Source of the DNA: Pedobacter frigidisoli
GTDB taxonomy: Bacteria > Bacteroidota > Bacteroidia > Sphingobacteriales > Sphingobacteriaceae
DNA: 64,000 nucleotides
Direction of reading: 5' to 3'
Assembly: GCF_004331675.1 (NCBI RefSeq)
Contig: NZ_SJSN01000015.1
Span: forward strand, 1 to 64,000
Shown here in pieces: positions 9,774 to 19,154 of the stretch. The translations under genes were made by a program, and so were the position numbers. Below the pieces are notes generated by a model, which worked only from the letters and a program-made list of their open reading frames with translations, had not been told where the DNA came from and made no database searches. Positions within the stretch are counted from its first letter, which is position 1; each line of letters begins with the position of its first letter.

Positions 9774-10477
9774 TATTTGCCTGGTTCTTCTAGTAAATCA
9801 ATAAAATCAATCGCATCGGTTTCCATTTTAAGAATGATTTTTTCTACCATAATATTTAAAATGTGGTAAAGTACATAAGCAATGATACCGATAATTAAAC
9901 CTGTAGCCGATGTAATCATTTTGGTGTATAAACCACCTGAAATGGTTCCAATTTCGATAGCACCTTTAATTGATACCTGATGGAAAATTGTAATTACCCC
10001 AACAATTGTACCTACGAAACCAAGCATTGGGGCAATACCCGCAATTATACCAAGAATACTAATGTTTTTTTCGAGTTTCGAAACCTCCAATTTACCAACA
10101 TTCTCGATAGCACCTTCGATATCTTTAATAGGGCGGCCGATACGCTTTAAACCTTTTTGAAGCATGCGAGACAGGGGAGAATTATTGTTTTTCAATAACG
10201 ACATTGCGCCATCTAAATTTCCCGATTGGATGTAAGACCTAATCTGCCCCATCAAATTCGACTCATCTTTTGTTGCCTTTTTGATCGTTAAATAGCGCTC
10301 AAAAAATATGAATAAAGCTAAGAATGCCAAAAATGCCAATGGTACCATTACCCAGCCACCTTTAAAAAGAAGATCGATGAAACGCAATTCTGGAGCGGGT
10401 TGAGTTAGCGCCTGATTAACTGCGTTTGCTGTGTCTTGTAGTGCTTGTGTAGTGTCTTGAATTAATAAAGTTATCAT
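9773..10477 (-). CDS. MotA/TolQ/ExbB-family proton channel
   Basis: 234 aa with a first membrane helix at about residues 38-60 and two C-terminal helices. The conserved GIIAGIAPMLGFVGTIVGVI segment and the later KMITSATGLIIGIIAYV helix are typical of TolQ/ExbB channel subunits. Partner of the adjacent ExbD-like protein. Its ATG overlaps the stop of the HU/SPOR gene by one base. Confidence 0.9.
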   Translation of the reverse strand: MITLLIQDTTQALQDTANAVNQALTQPAPELRFIDLLFKGGWVMVPLAFLAFLALFIFFERYLTIKKATKDESNLMGQIRSYIQSGNLDGAMSLLKNNNSPLSRMLQKGLKRIGRPIKDIEGAIENVGKLEVSKLEKNISILGIIAGIAPMLGFVGTIVGVITIFHQVSIKGAIEIGTISGGLYTKMITSATGLIIGIIAYVLYHILNIMVEKIILKMETDAIDFIDLLEEPGK

Positions 10478-11955
10478 TATGGTTGTGTGTTGTTAACTAT
10501 TTGTTGTACGTAAAAACCTTTTCCTTTAAGTTTCTTTTGAAGAATGAGTAAATTATCTTCGGCTTCTTTTTGAGTTTTATAAGAACCAATGCTGATGTGT
10601 TGCCTTGGTCCATGAATTTTAACAATTTTTGCTTCTATTCCGACTCTTTTTACATCCTTAATATATTTTTCAGCTCCTTTAACTGTTTTATAAGAAGCCC
10701 CAATGATATCAAAAGATACTGTGCCGATACTGTTTATAGCTTTAATATCAGTTGTGGTTATAACTGCTTTCTTTGTAGAATCCACAGTTTTTTGTTGAAC
10801 CTGATTAGCTTTTAAAATGCTATCTGTTTTTGCAGTCGAATCTTGCTTTGCTTTTGCAGTATCTTGGATAACTTTAGGAGAATCTACTATTGCAGCTGGC
10901 GGCAGTGTTTCAATTTTAGACTGCTTGTTAAATAACTCTGGTTTTACAAAATATAAAATAACACCAATTAATATAACTATAAAGAGTGCAATAATTATTT
11001 TCGGCCAAACTGATTTACCTTCTTCCTCTAATGGCTCATCAACTAAGGGATCGTGCCCAAAGCGGTTAGGGTGTTCTGCGTGTTGTTCCTTAATAAATTC
11101 AGGGGCTTCAATAACATGTACACCGTTTTCATCCTCTTCAAGGTCAATATATGTTATTGGGTCTTCCGATTCTGGTGTATGTCCAAAACGATTAGGATGT
11201 TCTTCGTGTTGATGCTTAATAGCTTCAGGCACTTCTATTTCTTGATTTATTGAAGTTGAAAGCACTTCCGATTCTGGTGTATGTCCAAAACGATTAGGAT
11301 GTTCTTCGTGTTGATGCTTAATAAATTCTGGCGCTTCAAAAACTTCTTCTTTGGTTATTTCCGAATGCTTTAGAGTGTTTTTAAAATCGTCCTTTACCTC
11401 ATCCAATTCTATATTTTCGATAACTGGATGTTTATATTCAGCTTCCTCTGTTTTTTCAATGCGAACTGGAGCAGTTGGCGCCTCAGCTATTTCATCAAAA
11501 ATATCGTCTTCGTCGGTTTTTAAAGTACCTGGTTTTGGTTCATCAACTACCGTTTCTGGCAATGATGGCAAACCATAAAACTCAGATCCATAATTAATAT
11601 CCTTACTTGGTTCGAAACTTAAGCCCTCGTGTTCAGTGAAAAATAATCGACCTAAATTTTCCAATTCAGATTCGTTTTCAAGTTCTAGCTTTTGCTTTAC
11701 TTCATCAACAAATTGAGAAATATAATAAGTCGCACTTTCTGAAGAGATGTTTCTTTTGGTAGAAATAAATTCAGCAAGGCTTTCTTCTTCCTTAACATCG
11801 GCAGAAAACTGAAGCGCATAACTTGGTGGTAAAAACGATTGTTTTTCCTTATCGTACCTGCCCGGAAATTTCTTTTTATAGAAAGTGCCCAAGCCGGTAA
11901 TACCAACTTCTTTGCGTTGCTGCAAGAGTTCTAAAAGGTATGATAAGATATCCAT
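10477..11955 (-). CDS. HU-CCDC81 and SPOR domain membrane protein
   Basis: 492 aa. The N-terminus (about residues 1-130) matches the paired prokaryotic HU-CCDC81 domains: GITGLGTFYKKKFPG, PPSYALQF, and a second unit ending in GSEFYGLP. A charged linker carries three copies of an EAPEFIKxQHxEHPNRFGH unit, then one membrane helix (about 318-336) and a C-terminal SPOR domain (about 415-488) that would face the periplasm and bind denuded peptidoglycan. The HU part would sit in the cytoplasm. Known members are envelope-linked in Bacteroidota. It starts the translationally coupled exbB-exbD-tonB set. What the HU part binds here is unknown. Confidence 0.82.
   Translation of the reverse strand: MDILSYLLELLQQRKEVGITGLGTFYKKKFPGRYDKEKQSFLPPSYALQFSADVKEEESLAEFISTKRNISSESATYYISQFVDEVKQKLELENESELENLGRLFFTEHEGLSFEPSKDINYGSEFYGLPSLPETVVDEPKPGTLKTDEDDIFDEIAEAPTAPVRIEKTEEAEYKHPVIENIELDEVKDDFKNTLKHSEITKEEVFEAPEFIKHQHEEHPNRFGHTPESEVLSTSINQEIEVPEAIKHQHEEHPNRFGHTPESEDPITYIDLEEDENGVHVIEAPEFIKEQHAEHPNRFGHDPLVDEPLEEEGKSVWPKIIIALFIVILIGVILYFVKPELFNKQSKIETLPPAAIVDSPKVIQDTAKAKQDSTAKTDSILKANQVQQKTVDSTKKAVITTTDIKAINSIGTVSFDIIGASYKTVKGAEKYIKDVKRVGIEAKIVKIHGPRQHISIGSYKTQKEAEDNLLILQKKLKGKGFYVQQIVNNTQP
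11041..11323 (-). repeat. Internal repeats inside the HU/SPOR gene
   Basis: Three coding repeats. Two copies are identical over 59 bp (11163-11221 and 11265-11323, offset 102 bp or 34 codons); a third near 11050-11100 is diverged. They encode the EAPEFIKxQHxEHPNRFGH units of the linker. Nucleotide identity including silent sites points to recent duplication or gene conversion. Confidence 0.9.
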
Positions 11956-12009
11956 TCCGGTAAAATTAAGCGTTTTTTCTAAACCTACGTAATAATTAAT
12001 TTAATGCGT

Positions 12010-13707
12010 CTAAAATGAATAGGTTAGTCCGCCGAAAATATTAAATCCGTTAACTTGGTAATATAAATACCTGCTGTAATTTTTATTTAAGATATTGTTT
12101 GCCTTGGCAAAAACTGAGAATTTGTTGTTAATTCTATAATCGGCGCCAAGTCCTAAATCTACAAATCCCTTAACTGTAACGATAGATTCGATAGTTGGAT
12201 TTGGAATTACGTATTGCAATGGACTAACTGGATTTGCAATATTTACTTTTGCTTTTACATCATCTTGAATAACAACAGCTGCATTAAAACTCAGTTTTTT
12301 GTTATAAGTATAAACGAAGTTCGAGCTTACTTTTAATCCCGGTTTAAACCAAGTATAAGTTTCTGATGCTGGTTTCCAATCATCGACATTCAACTTACCA
12401 GTCCATTTTAATGCATCACTAACTTGAACAGAAATTTCACCCTCTAAACCCGTTAATTTGGTTTTGCCAAAATCGTAGATTACATCAAACTTATTAAAAT
12501 CGGTGTAATTGTTAATGAACAAAGGCATATCATCAAACTGCTTTACATAAACACGAGCTTTATAACCAAAACCTGGTCCTCCTGTACCCTTTATACCAGC
12601 ACTGAAACTTAATTTTTCAACTGTGTTTTTTACTAGAATATTATTGTTTAACCAAGGATTTTCATCTGTGAAGCCCTTTAACGAATTTCGGTTTACATCA
12701 CCTTTAACCTCTCCAAAAACCTGTAAATAATCTGGAATTAAAGTGAAGTCTGCTGTAATAGCAGGGAAGATTTTCGAACTGCTGTAAGCACCAAATTCCT
12801 GAACAAAATTAATTCCTGCGGTAATTTTTGCTCCCTTAACCTGTAAACGGATGTAGGGATTTAAGCGCAACAAGTTATTACCTACACTCGTTAAGGCATC
12901 TTTGGTATTTCCGAATTCTGTTGAAGCAGCTAAGCCCAAATTAAGTGAGTTGATGCGTTTGTTTAAATAACCATTAAGGCTAAAGTAATTTTCTTTAGCA
13001 CTAAACTTATCACTCCAGATGTATCCGTTAGCTTTTAAGGCATAACTCAAAGCATCTTGATCTTCGGTAAAGTTTTTAACCAACTCACCTTCCAATTCTA
13101 TAAAAGATAAAGCCTGTTTTTCAGGATTAGGATTTAAGGTAGGTTTGTCGTTACCAATCCCGTAGAAATAAGTTCCGTTACGCTCGTAATTAATACGTCC
13201 GCTAACGGTATTTTCCTCTAAAATACTACGACCAAAAACGCTTAATTGCTGGTTGCTGCTATTTTGTTTGTTTAGCTTTCCTTCTTGACTGAAATGTTTA
13301 AAGTAACCACCAACTTGTAAGCCTTCATCTTTTCCGGTATTAAAATAAGCCTCGCCTAAAAGGGTAGATTGTGAACCAAATGCACCTTTAACATAATTAT
13401 TAATTAATTCAGTTTCCTTTTCTGCGGCTAATGATTGCGCTTGGAGTTTTTGAATGTCGCTATTTAATTCTAGTTTTCTATCGGTAATGCTGTAATTAAG
13501 CTTTGCTTTATAGATTTTAACATCATCCAAATTCGGACTCCTCCTCAACTTTACAGCTTCGGCTAAAATTGGTTTATATGGACGAACAACTTCAATTTCC
13601 TCGTTAACAACAGTTTTTTCATCAGGCTTTTTATCCTGCGCCTGAGCAGTCATTAATCCAGCAGCTAAAAAAAACAGTGAACTATATATATATTTAATCG
13701 ACTTCAT
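12010..13707 (-). CDS. Outer-membrane beta-barrel protein, no plug domain
   Basis: 565 aa with a signal peptide (about residues 1-23, ending AQAQ). A short periplasmic N-terminus contains the stretch EEIEVVRPYKPIL, then a long run of alternating amphipathic strands ends in GGLTYSF. The C-terminal phenylalanine is the usual outer-membrane barrel signal. Strand features resemble TonB-dependent receptors (NNKFSVFAKANNILNKNY), yet there is no plug domain and the length is short. IEVVRPY could act as a TonB-box-like contact, which is inference. It lies 4 bp after the TPR gene and 54 bp before the HU/SPOR gene. Confidence 0.7.
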   Translation of the reverse strand: MKSIKYIYSSLFFLAAGLMTAQAQDKKPDEKTVVNEEIEVVRPYKPILAEAVKLRRSPNLDDVKIYKAKLNYSITDRKLELNSDIQKLQAQSLAAEKETELINNYVKGAFGSQSTLLGEAYFNTGKDEGLQVGGYFKHFSQEGKLNKQNSSNQQLSVFGRSILEENTVSGRINYERNGTYFYGIGNDKPTLNPNPEKQALSFIELEGELVKNFTEDQDALSYALKANGYIWSDKFSAKENYFSLNGYLNKRINSLNLGLAASTEFGNTKDALTSVGNNLLRLNPYIRLQVKGAKITAGINFVQEFGAYSSSKIFPAITADFTLIPDYLQVFGEVKGDVNRNSLKGFTDENPWLNNNILVKNTVEKLSFSAGIKGTGGPGFGYKARVYVKQFDDMPLFINNYTDFNKFDVIYDFGKTKLTGLEGEISVQVSDALKWTGKLNVDDWKPASETYTWFKPGLKVSSNFVYTYNKKLSFNAAVVIQDDVKAKVNIANPVSPLQYVIPNPTIESIVTVKGFVDLGLGADYRINNKFSVFAKANNILNKNYSRYLYYQVNGFNIFGGLTYSF

Positions 13708-13711
13708 AATT

Positions 13712-16700
13712 CTACTTCTTCTGGTTTAGTTTTTCTAGTTTCTCTTTGGCTGTAGGGATGATATCATCCTTGCCTTCGTAATTATCAATTATACTTAGAA
13801 GTGTGCTTTTTGCTTGCAAATTATCTTTTAAGGCAACATAGTTATCAGATAAAAGGATGAATGCTTTCGCAACCCAATAATCATAAGCGGCCATATTATT
13901 AACGATTTCAAAGCAGGTTTTTGATGATGTCTTAAAATCGCCCTTACTGTATTCTAATAAAGCCAAATTGTATTTCGCTTCTGCAGCTGCAATGGTTTTA
14001 GTGGTAGCAACAACATTTTTAAATTCCTTAACAGCTGTGGTAGTATCACCTTTTAATAAGTAAGCTTTACCAGCAAATAAGCCAGAACTATTTTTTTCTT
14101 CTTCCGATGCTTTTTCTGATTCCTTGGTTAATTGCGCATATTTCAACATATCATCAGGCATGTTTAAAGCAGTGTAAGCCTTTAGCAAGTTGTTAATTGC
14201 GAAACTGTAGTGCGATTTGTAATCTGTTGTAGTTTCTAATCTTTTTAGATAAACAATGGCTTCGTTATATTTTTTCTGATTAAGAAATAGCGTTGAAATA
14301 CTAACCAAAGAACGTTCGGTATAATCGCTTGTCCAATCGTTTAAGATAAATTCGTAATCTGGAATAGCTTCATCAGGGCGACCAAGTTTAACCAAAGATT
14401 CGGCTCTGATAAACTTTGCCTCTTTTTCGTGATTAGCTTCAGGGAACTTATCAAAATAAGCATTAACTGCCTGAAAAGCACCATTGGCGTCGCCTTTTAA
14501 ATAAAGATTATTTGCCGCTGAGAAAATGATATTATCTTGTTCGTTTTTGGAGTAATTTCCAAGTGGGGTAGTATTTGCATAAGCAATAAAGCCATTTGCA
14601 TCGCCTCTGTCTACATAAATGTTTTTTACTGATTCCATTGCCTGTTTAGCCTCATCAGCTGTGGGATAATCGCGGATAACCTTTTTAAACGATTCTAAAG
14701 CGGCATCATCCTGATCTTGGTTATATTGAACTAAACCAATGGTAACCAATGCTTTTGGAACATAACTACTGCGTGGATATTTCGCGACCAAATCAACCAA
14801 ATCAGATTTAGATTTATCGAAATCTCCCTTGTTGAAGTATGTGTAAGCAGTTTCAAAGCCAGCATCATCTGCATAGTTAGAGTTCGGGAAAGCACGAAGT
14901 AAACTTTGCATTGTTACTATTTTAGCATCGTATTGGTTTTCCAAACCTTGAATCATCCCTTTTTGGAAAGTGGCATAATCCTCTGAAACAGTTTTTCTGC
15001 TGATGATTTTATTGTAGTTAGCCATCGCATCGCCGTAATTCTTGTTTACGAAGTAAGAATCTGCCAAACGAATGGTTGCATCATCAATGGTTTTTTGATC
15101 CTTATCATTGCCAGCCAGAAACTTTTCGAAGTAATTGGCTGCTTTGCTGTATTTCTCATCTTCGAAAGCAGCATAAGCTAATGCATAATTTGCAAAGTTG
15201 TAAACACCAGTTTTATCAGCATCAGGCATTTGCAAAAACTTCTCGAATGTAGAAACTGCCTCACCGAACTTGCGTAATTCGTACATTGATTCTGCTTTCC
15301 AATAAGTACTTAATGCACTAATCTCATTATCCTCAGGATATTTCTCCGAACGTAAGAACATTGCTAAGGCATTCGGAAATGCCCTTTCATTATAAAATTC
15401 TAAACCGCGGAAATAAGTTACTTTTTGATATGCTTCCTTAGCTTCTAGTGTTTTGTTTGGAATGGGTTCCAAAATATCTACAGCGGCTTGATAGTTTTTG
15501 GTGGTTAGTAAAACCTCGCCCAATAATGTTTTAGCCTCGTTAATTCTAGCAGATTTAGGGAACTGTTTTAAGAAACCCTGAGTAGCTTCCAAAGCCTGCT
15601 GATGAAATTCTAGCTCGTAACTTAGCTTTGCGTAATTTAACCAAGCTTCTTCTTGAATTCCTTTATCAAAATCTAAACGAGATGCCCTAAAAAATGCACT
15701 TTGCGCTTTTTGCTTATTTCCTAATTGGATAAAAGCCTTTCCAAGCGTGTGCATACCATTTTGTAGGTAAATATCATCTGTGTTGAGTTTTTCTAGAACT
15801 GCAACAGATTCCTTATACTTTTTATTTTGAAGTAATGAATAGCCGTATTGATAGATGAAAAGGTTGTTTTTAGTCTCACTTTTATCTTTTGCATAATATT
15901 CGGCAAAATATTTTTCGGCATTTTTAAACTCAGATTTTGCAAAGTAGGAAGCCGCAACCAAGCTCAACATTTCTGGTTCAAATTGTTGCTTAGTTTTTTG
16001 CATAGCTGGCAATGCATAGCTAATTACATCATCATAACGTTCATCTAAATAATACATCGAAGTGATGTAATACGGATAGCTGGCCTCATAAGTAGGCGAG
16101 CCTTTTAATTTTTCGAAGTTTGCTAGTGCTGTTTTATACTCCTTATTTAAATAGTTAATGTAGGCAAAATAGTAGGTAGCGCTTTCCTGAAAATCCCCTT
16201 CTTCTTTTTTTACTTTCTCGAATAATGGCTCTGCTTTTTCAAAATCCTTTAACTCGAAATAGGCGTAACCTTGTTTAAACTGGTACTCATTTCTCTGTTT
16301 TCCCGATAGGGTAGATGGATCCGTTTTTTCGAACCACTCTAACGCTTTTTTGTAGTTTTTTTGATTGAAATAGGTTTTGCCTACATAAAAGTAAGCCAAT
16401 TTGGTGTTCGGGTTTAAAGGGTAATCACGAATAAAAGCCTGAAATAAACTTTCTGCATCGCTATTGGTTAGTTCTAAGGCACAAACAGCAGCATAGAATT
16501 TAGCATTTTCTTTAAGCAGCGATAATTCTGCGTTGCTTTCAGTTTGGGTAGAGGGTTTATATCGTTGCTGCTCAACAAGTTTAAACTGTTGTGCCGCTGC
16601 TGTATATTTTTCTTTGTCTAATAATTCTAAGCCAGTTTGGTAGTTTTTATTGAGGTTTTGCACTGCGCTAACTTGCGCATAGGTGGTAAAACTTCCTGCC

Positions 16701-16744
16701 AAAAGTAGCGGAATCAGTAAGTATTTTTTCTGCATTGGTTTCAA
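13712..16744 (-). CDS. Large TPR-repeat exported protein
   Basis: 1010 aa with a signal peptide (about residues 1-24, ending TTYAQV). The rest is tetratricopeptide repeats, with recurring units such as AYFYVGKTYFNQKNYKKALEWF and YNEAIVYLKRLE. This forms an extended solenoid for protein-protein contacts in the periplasm or at the outer membrane. An alternative ATG lies three codons in. It is the first gene of the envelope cluster and only 4 bp from the barrel gene, so the two products probably act together. Related large TPR proteins accompany outer-membrane machines in Bacteroidota, but no specific function can be assigned. Confidence 0.8.
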   Translation of the reverse strand: MKPMQKKYLLIPLLLAGSFTTYAQVSAVQNLNKNYQTGLELLDKEKYTAAAQQFKLVEQQRYKPSTQTESNAELSLLKENAKFYAAVCALELTNSDAESLFQAFIRDYPLNPNTKLAYFYVGKTYFNQKNYKKALEWFEKTDPSTLSGKQRNEYQFKQGYAYFELKDFEKAEPLFEKVKKEEGDFQESATYYFAYINYLNKEYKTALANFEKLKGSPTYEASYPYYITSMYYLDERYDDVISYALPAMQKTKQQFEPEMLSLVAASYFAKSEFKNAEKYFAEYYAKDKSETKNNLFIYQYGYSLLQNKKYKESVAVLEKLNTDDIYLQNGMHTLGKAFIQLGNKQKAQSAFFRASRLDFDKGIQEEAWLNYAKLSYELEFHQQALEATQGFLKQFPKSARINEAKTLLGEVLLTTKNYQAAVDILEPIPNKTLEAKEAYQKVTYFRGLEFYNERAFPNALAMFLRSEKYPEDNEISALSTYWKAESMYELRKFGEAVSTFEKFLQMPDADKTGVYNFANYALAYAAFEDEKYSKAANYFEKFLAGNDKDQKTIDDATIRLADSYFVNKNYGDAMANYNKIISRKTVSEDYATFQKGMIQGLENQYDAKIVTMQSLLRAFPNSNYADDAGFETAYTYFNKGDFDKSKSDLVDLVAKYPRSSYVPKALVTIGLVQYNQDQDDAALESFKKVIRDYPTADEAKQAMESVKNIYVDRGDANGFIAYANTTPLGNYSKNEQDNIIFSAANNLYLKGDANGAFQAVNAYFDKFPEANHEKEAKFIRAESLVKLGRPDEAIPDYEFILNDWTSDYTERSLVSISTLFLNQKKYNEAIVYLKRLETTTDYKSHYSFAINNLLKAYTALNMPDDMLKYAQLTKESEKASEEEKNSSGLFAGKAYLLKGDTTTAVKEFKNVVATTKTIAAAEAKYNLALLEYSKGDFKTSSKTCFEIVNNMAAYDYWVAKAFILLSDNYVALKDNLQAKSTLLSIIDNYEGKDDIIPTAKEKLEKLNQKK

Positions 16745-16951
16745 ATATGGTTGGTACTAAATTAGAAATAGTATCAGGGTTTATCAACAGAAGTAATTAA
16801 CATCTGTTAATAACACAATTAAACGAAGGGATTTTTGGTTTGGTATGATGTAACTAGAAATGTTAAAATTATTGTAAAGATCGATGATGGATAATGGTTG
16901 ATTGGCCATAGATAATGGTCTGGGATTCTTAAAAGGCTTTTCCAGAATTTT

Positions 16952-16986
16952 GACTGTTGACTAAAGACTATTGACTACAGACTAAC
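16952..16986. repeat. GACTNNN heptad repeat, five units
   Basis: Five GACT tetramers repeat at exactly 7-bp spacing (GACTGTT, GACTAAA, GACTATT, GACTACA, GACTAAC) and run into the stop codon of pyrB at 16982-16984. The rest of the 237-bp gap between pyrB and the TPR gene is AT-rich with no other clear signal. Confidence 0.7.
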
Positions 16987-17911
16987 CTTGACTTGCCAAT
17001 AAATAAAGTACAGCCATTCTTACTGCAACTCCATTTTCAACTTGTTCTAGAATTATTGATTGTTTGCTATCGGCGACATCACTCGTAATCTCCACACCGC
17101 GATTGATTGGTCCTGGATGCATTACAATTATCTCTTTATCTAGGTTGTCTAAGATTTGTTTGTTCAACCCATACATCATTGCATATTCTCTAAGAGATGG
17201 GAAATATTTAATGTCTTGGCGTTCCAATTGAATACGAAGCATGTTTGCTACATCGCACCAATTCAGTGCTTTAATTAGATTATGCTCAACCTTTACTCCA
17301 AGTTGATGGATGTGTTTCGGAATTAATGTTGTGGGGCCACAAACCATCACCTCTGCACCTAAACGTTGTAAGCAAAGTATATTTGATATTGCTACGCGAG
17401 AGTGTAAAATGTCACCAACAATAACTACTTTCTTTCCTGTTACTTCACCAAGTTTTTGGCGGATGGAGAAAGCATCGAGCAAGGCTTGTGTTGGATGTTC
17501 ATGTGCGCCATCGCCAGCATTTACAATTTGTGCTTTTACGTGTTTGCTTAAAAACTGCCCAGCGCCTGCGTATGGATGGCGCATCACCACCATATCAACT
17601 TTCATCGATAAGATGTTATTCACCGTATCAATTAAGGTTTCTCCCTTGCTTACGGAAGAGGATGAGGCGGCAAAATTGACCACATCAGCAGAAAGCCTTT
17701 TTTCGGCCAGTTCAAAAGAAAGTTTTGTTCGGGTAGAGTTTTCGAAAAAGATATTGGCAATGGTAATATCACGAAGTGAGGGAACCTTTTTGATCGGTCG
17801 GTTAATCACTTCTTTAAAATTGTCTGCAGTTTCGAAAATCAATTCGATATCATTCCGGTTAATATCTTTAATGCCTAAAAGATGTCGGGTTGATAGTTTA
17901 TCTGCTGCCAT
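16982..17911 (-). CDS. pyrB: Aspartate carbamoyltransferase catalytic subunit
   Basis: Catalyses carbamoyl phosphate plus aspartate to carbamoyl-aspartate, the committed step of pyrimidine synthesis. Active-site motifs: FFENSTRTKLSFE (about residue 54), MRHP, HPTQALLD, and HPGPINRGVEI near the C-terminus. 309 aa is the normal size. It is 3 bp downstream of pyrR and so in one operon. No pyrI regulatory subunit follows, which fits the PyrR-associated enzyme type. Confidence 0.96.
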   Translation of the reverse strand: MAADKLSTRHLLGIKDINRNDIELIFETADNFKEVINRPIKKVPSLRDITIANIFFENSTRTKLSFELAEKRLSADVVNFAASSSSVSKGETLIDTVNNILSMKVDMVVMRHPYAGAGQFLSKHVKAQIVNAGDGAHEHPTQALLDAFSIRQKLGEVTGKKVVIVGDILHSRVAISNILCLQRLGAEVMVCGPTTLIPKHIHQLGVKVEHNLIKALNWCDVANMLRIQLERQDIKYFPSLREYAMMYGLNKQILDNLDKEIIVMHPGPINRGVEITSDVADSKQSIILEQVENGVAVRMAVLYLLASQG

Positions 17912-17914
17912 TTC

Positions 17915-18475
17915 TTATTTATTGTTTTTATCTGTTGATTCTGATAATAAAATCACTTTATCTTCTGCTCCTTCGCTTGCCCAAGTCACTTTAACCTGCT
18001 GTGAATTTAAGCTATCTACTTGATGCCCAATATAATCAGGCTCGATAGGTAAATGTCTACTAAACCTACGATCTATCAAAACCAAAAGCTCAACTTTTTC
18101 TGGTCGGCCATAAGCAAGCAATGCATCAAGCGCAGCTCTAATAGTTCTACCTGTCCAAAGTACATCATCAATTAAGATAACTTTTTTGCCCTCAATAATG
18201 AAATCGATTGAATTGCTGCTGGCGGTTACCAAGCCATCCTTGCGGCGAAAATCATCTCTAAAAAAAGTAATGTCAAGGTTTCCCTTTAAAATTTTCTTGT
18301 TTTTAAGAATGGTTTCAAGCTCTTGATGAATGCGATCGGCCAAAAAAATACCCCGTGGCTGGATGCCTATTAAAACGGTATTTGCGAAATCGTCGTGGTT
18401 TTCAATTAACTGATGGCAAAGCCTCTTAATTGTAATCTGAATTTTTTGTCCGTCAAGAAGTGTTTTCTTTTGCAT
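17915..18475 (-). CDS. pyrR: PyrR, pyrimidine operon regulator / uracil phosphoribosyltransferase
   Basis: Type I phosphoribosyltransferase fold with the PRPP loop VILIDDVLWTGRTIRAALD around residue 100 and the GIQPRG loop near residue 45. PyrR proteins bind pyr mRNA in some bacteria and have weak uracil phosphoribosyltransferase activity; whether RNA binding occurs here is unknown. A longer frame begins at a TTG (18493), but the ATG at 18475 gives MQKKTLLDG, the usual start, at 186 aa. It leads the pyrR-pyrB pair. Dispersed element copy A lies 115 bp upstream in the same orientation. Confidence 0.92.
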   Translation of the reverse strand: MQKKTLLDGQKIQITIKRLCHQLIENHDDFANTVLIGIQPRGIFLADRIHQELETILKNKKILKGNLDITFFRDDFRRKDGLVTASSNSIDFIIEGKKVILIDDVLWTGRTIRAALDALLAYGRPEKVELLVLIDRRFSRHLPIEPDYIGHQVDSLNSQQVKVTWASEGAEDKVILLSESTDKNNK

Positions 18476-18589
18476 TGAAGAAGGATTGGGCAAATATATA
18501 AAAATGTTTCAAGGTAGAAAAGTTGAAAGTGCTTTGTTTTCTTTTTCCTACTTAACAAGCTCTTTTACAAGGTTAAATTGTTTATATAT

Positions 18590-18685
18590 TTTGAAAAGCA
18601 AGTTTCTGTGCGCATCGGTTACTAAAGTCCTGCCATTCGCTATAGCCCTTGTAAAAACTCGGGGCTGCCGCTATTGTCAGGTTTA
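18590..18685 (-). repeat. Dispersed hairpin element, copy A
   Basis: Read on the minus strand: TAAACCTGACAATAGCGGCA, a stem of GCCCCGAG against the partly complementary AAGGGC, then TATAGCGAATGGCAGGACT and a tail ending TTGCTTTTCAAA. It shares the two boxes and tail with the other copies. It sits between the divergent pyrR and DCC-protein genes and points toward pyrR. Confidence 0.65.
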
Positions 18686-18721
18686 ATTAATTCAGTACAA
18701 AAGTGTAAATTTACATTCGCT

Positions 18722-19123
18722 ATGGCACAAAAATCAGTAATTTTTTTTGATGGAGTTTGTAATTTATGTAATGCATCTGTACAATTCGCAATCGAGCATG
18801 ATGTCAAGAATATTTTTATGTTTACAGCTTTACAAGGAGAATATGCCAAGACTATTTTGCCTTACTTTGATGTAGACTTAAATAAGATCAATTCGATTAT
18901 TTTGGTTCAAGATGATAAACTCTACACCAAATCTTCTGCAGCTTTAAGGATTGCTAAACGCTTAAATGGGATATTGCCCTTACTTTACGGTTTCATCATT
19001 GTACCTAAATTTATTAGGGATTGGGTTTATGATATTATTGCCAAAAATCGATATAAGTGGTGGGGTAAGCAAGAAAGTTGTTGGGTGCCCACTCCAGAAT
19101 TAAAGCAAAAATTTTATCCCTAA
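18722..19123 (+). CDS. DCC-family thiol-disulfide oxidoreductase-like protein (DUF393)
   Basis: 133 aa. The N-terminus FFDGVCNLCN carries the DxxCxxC signature for which the DCC family is named, a thioredoxin-like redox motif. The rest (KSSAALRIAKRL, YDIIAKNRYKWWG) fits the family. The frame extends upstream to a TTG at 18674, but the ATG at 18722 places the motif about ten residues from the start, as is usual. Monocistronic; partner and substrate unknown. Confidence 0.85.
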   Translation: MAQKSVIFFDGVCNLCNASVQFAIEHDVKNIFMFTALQGEYAKTILPYFDVDLNKINSIILVQDDKLYTKSSAALRIAKRLNGILPLLYGFIIVPKFIRDWVYDIIAKNRYKWWGKQESCWVPTPELKQKFYP

Positions 19124-19154
19124 ATCCTTAAGAGAGGATTTTATATGTAAACAC

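Noticed and set aside
10817-11212. Plus-strand 131-codon frame across the HU/SPOR gene
   Set aside because: It is antisense to a well-supported gene, Ser-rich and without family features, so it is a shadow frame.
17310-18023. Plus-strand 237-codon frame across pyrB and pyrR
   Set aside because: Antisense to two conserved enzymes; long only because of their codon use.
18476-18493. Longer PyrR start at 18493
   Set aside because: It begins with TTG; the ATG at 18475 gives the usual N-terminus.
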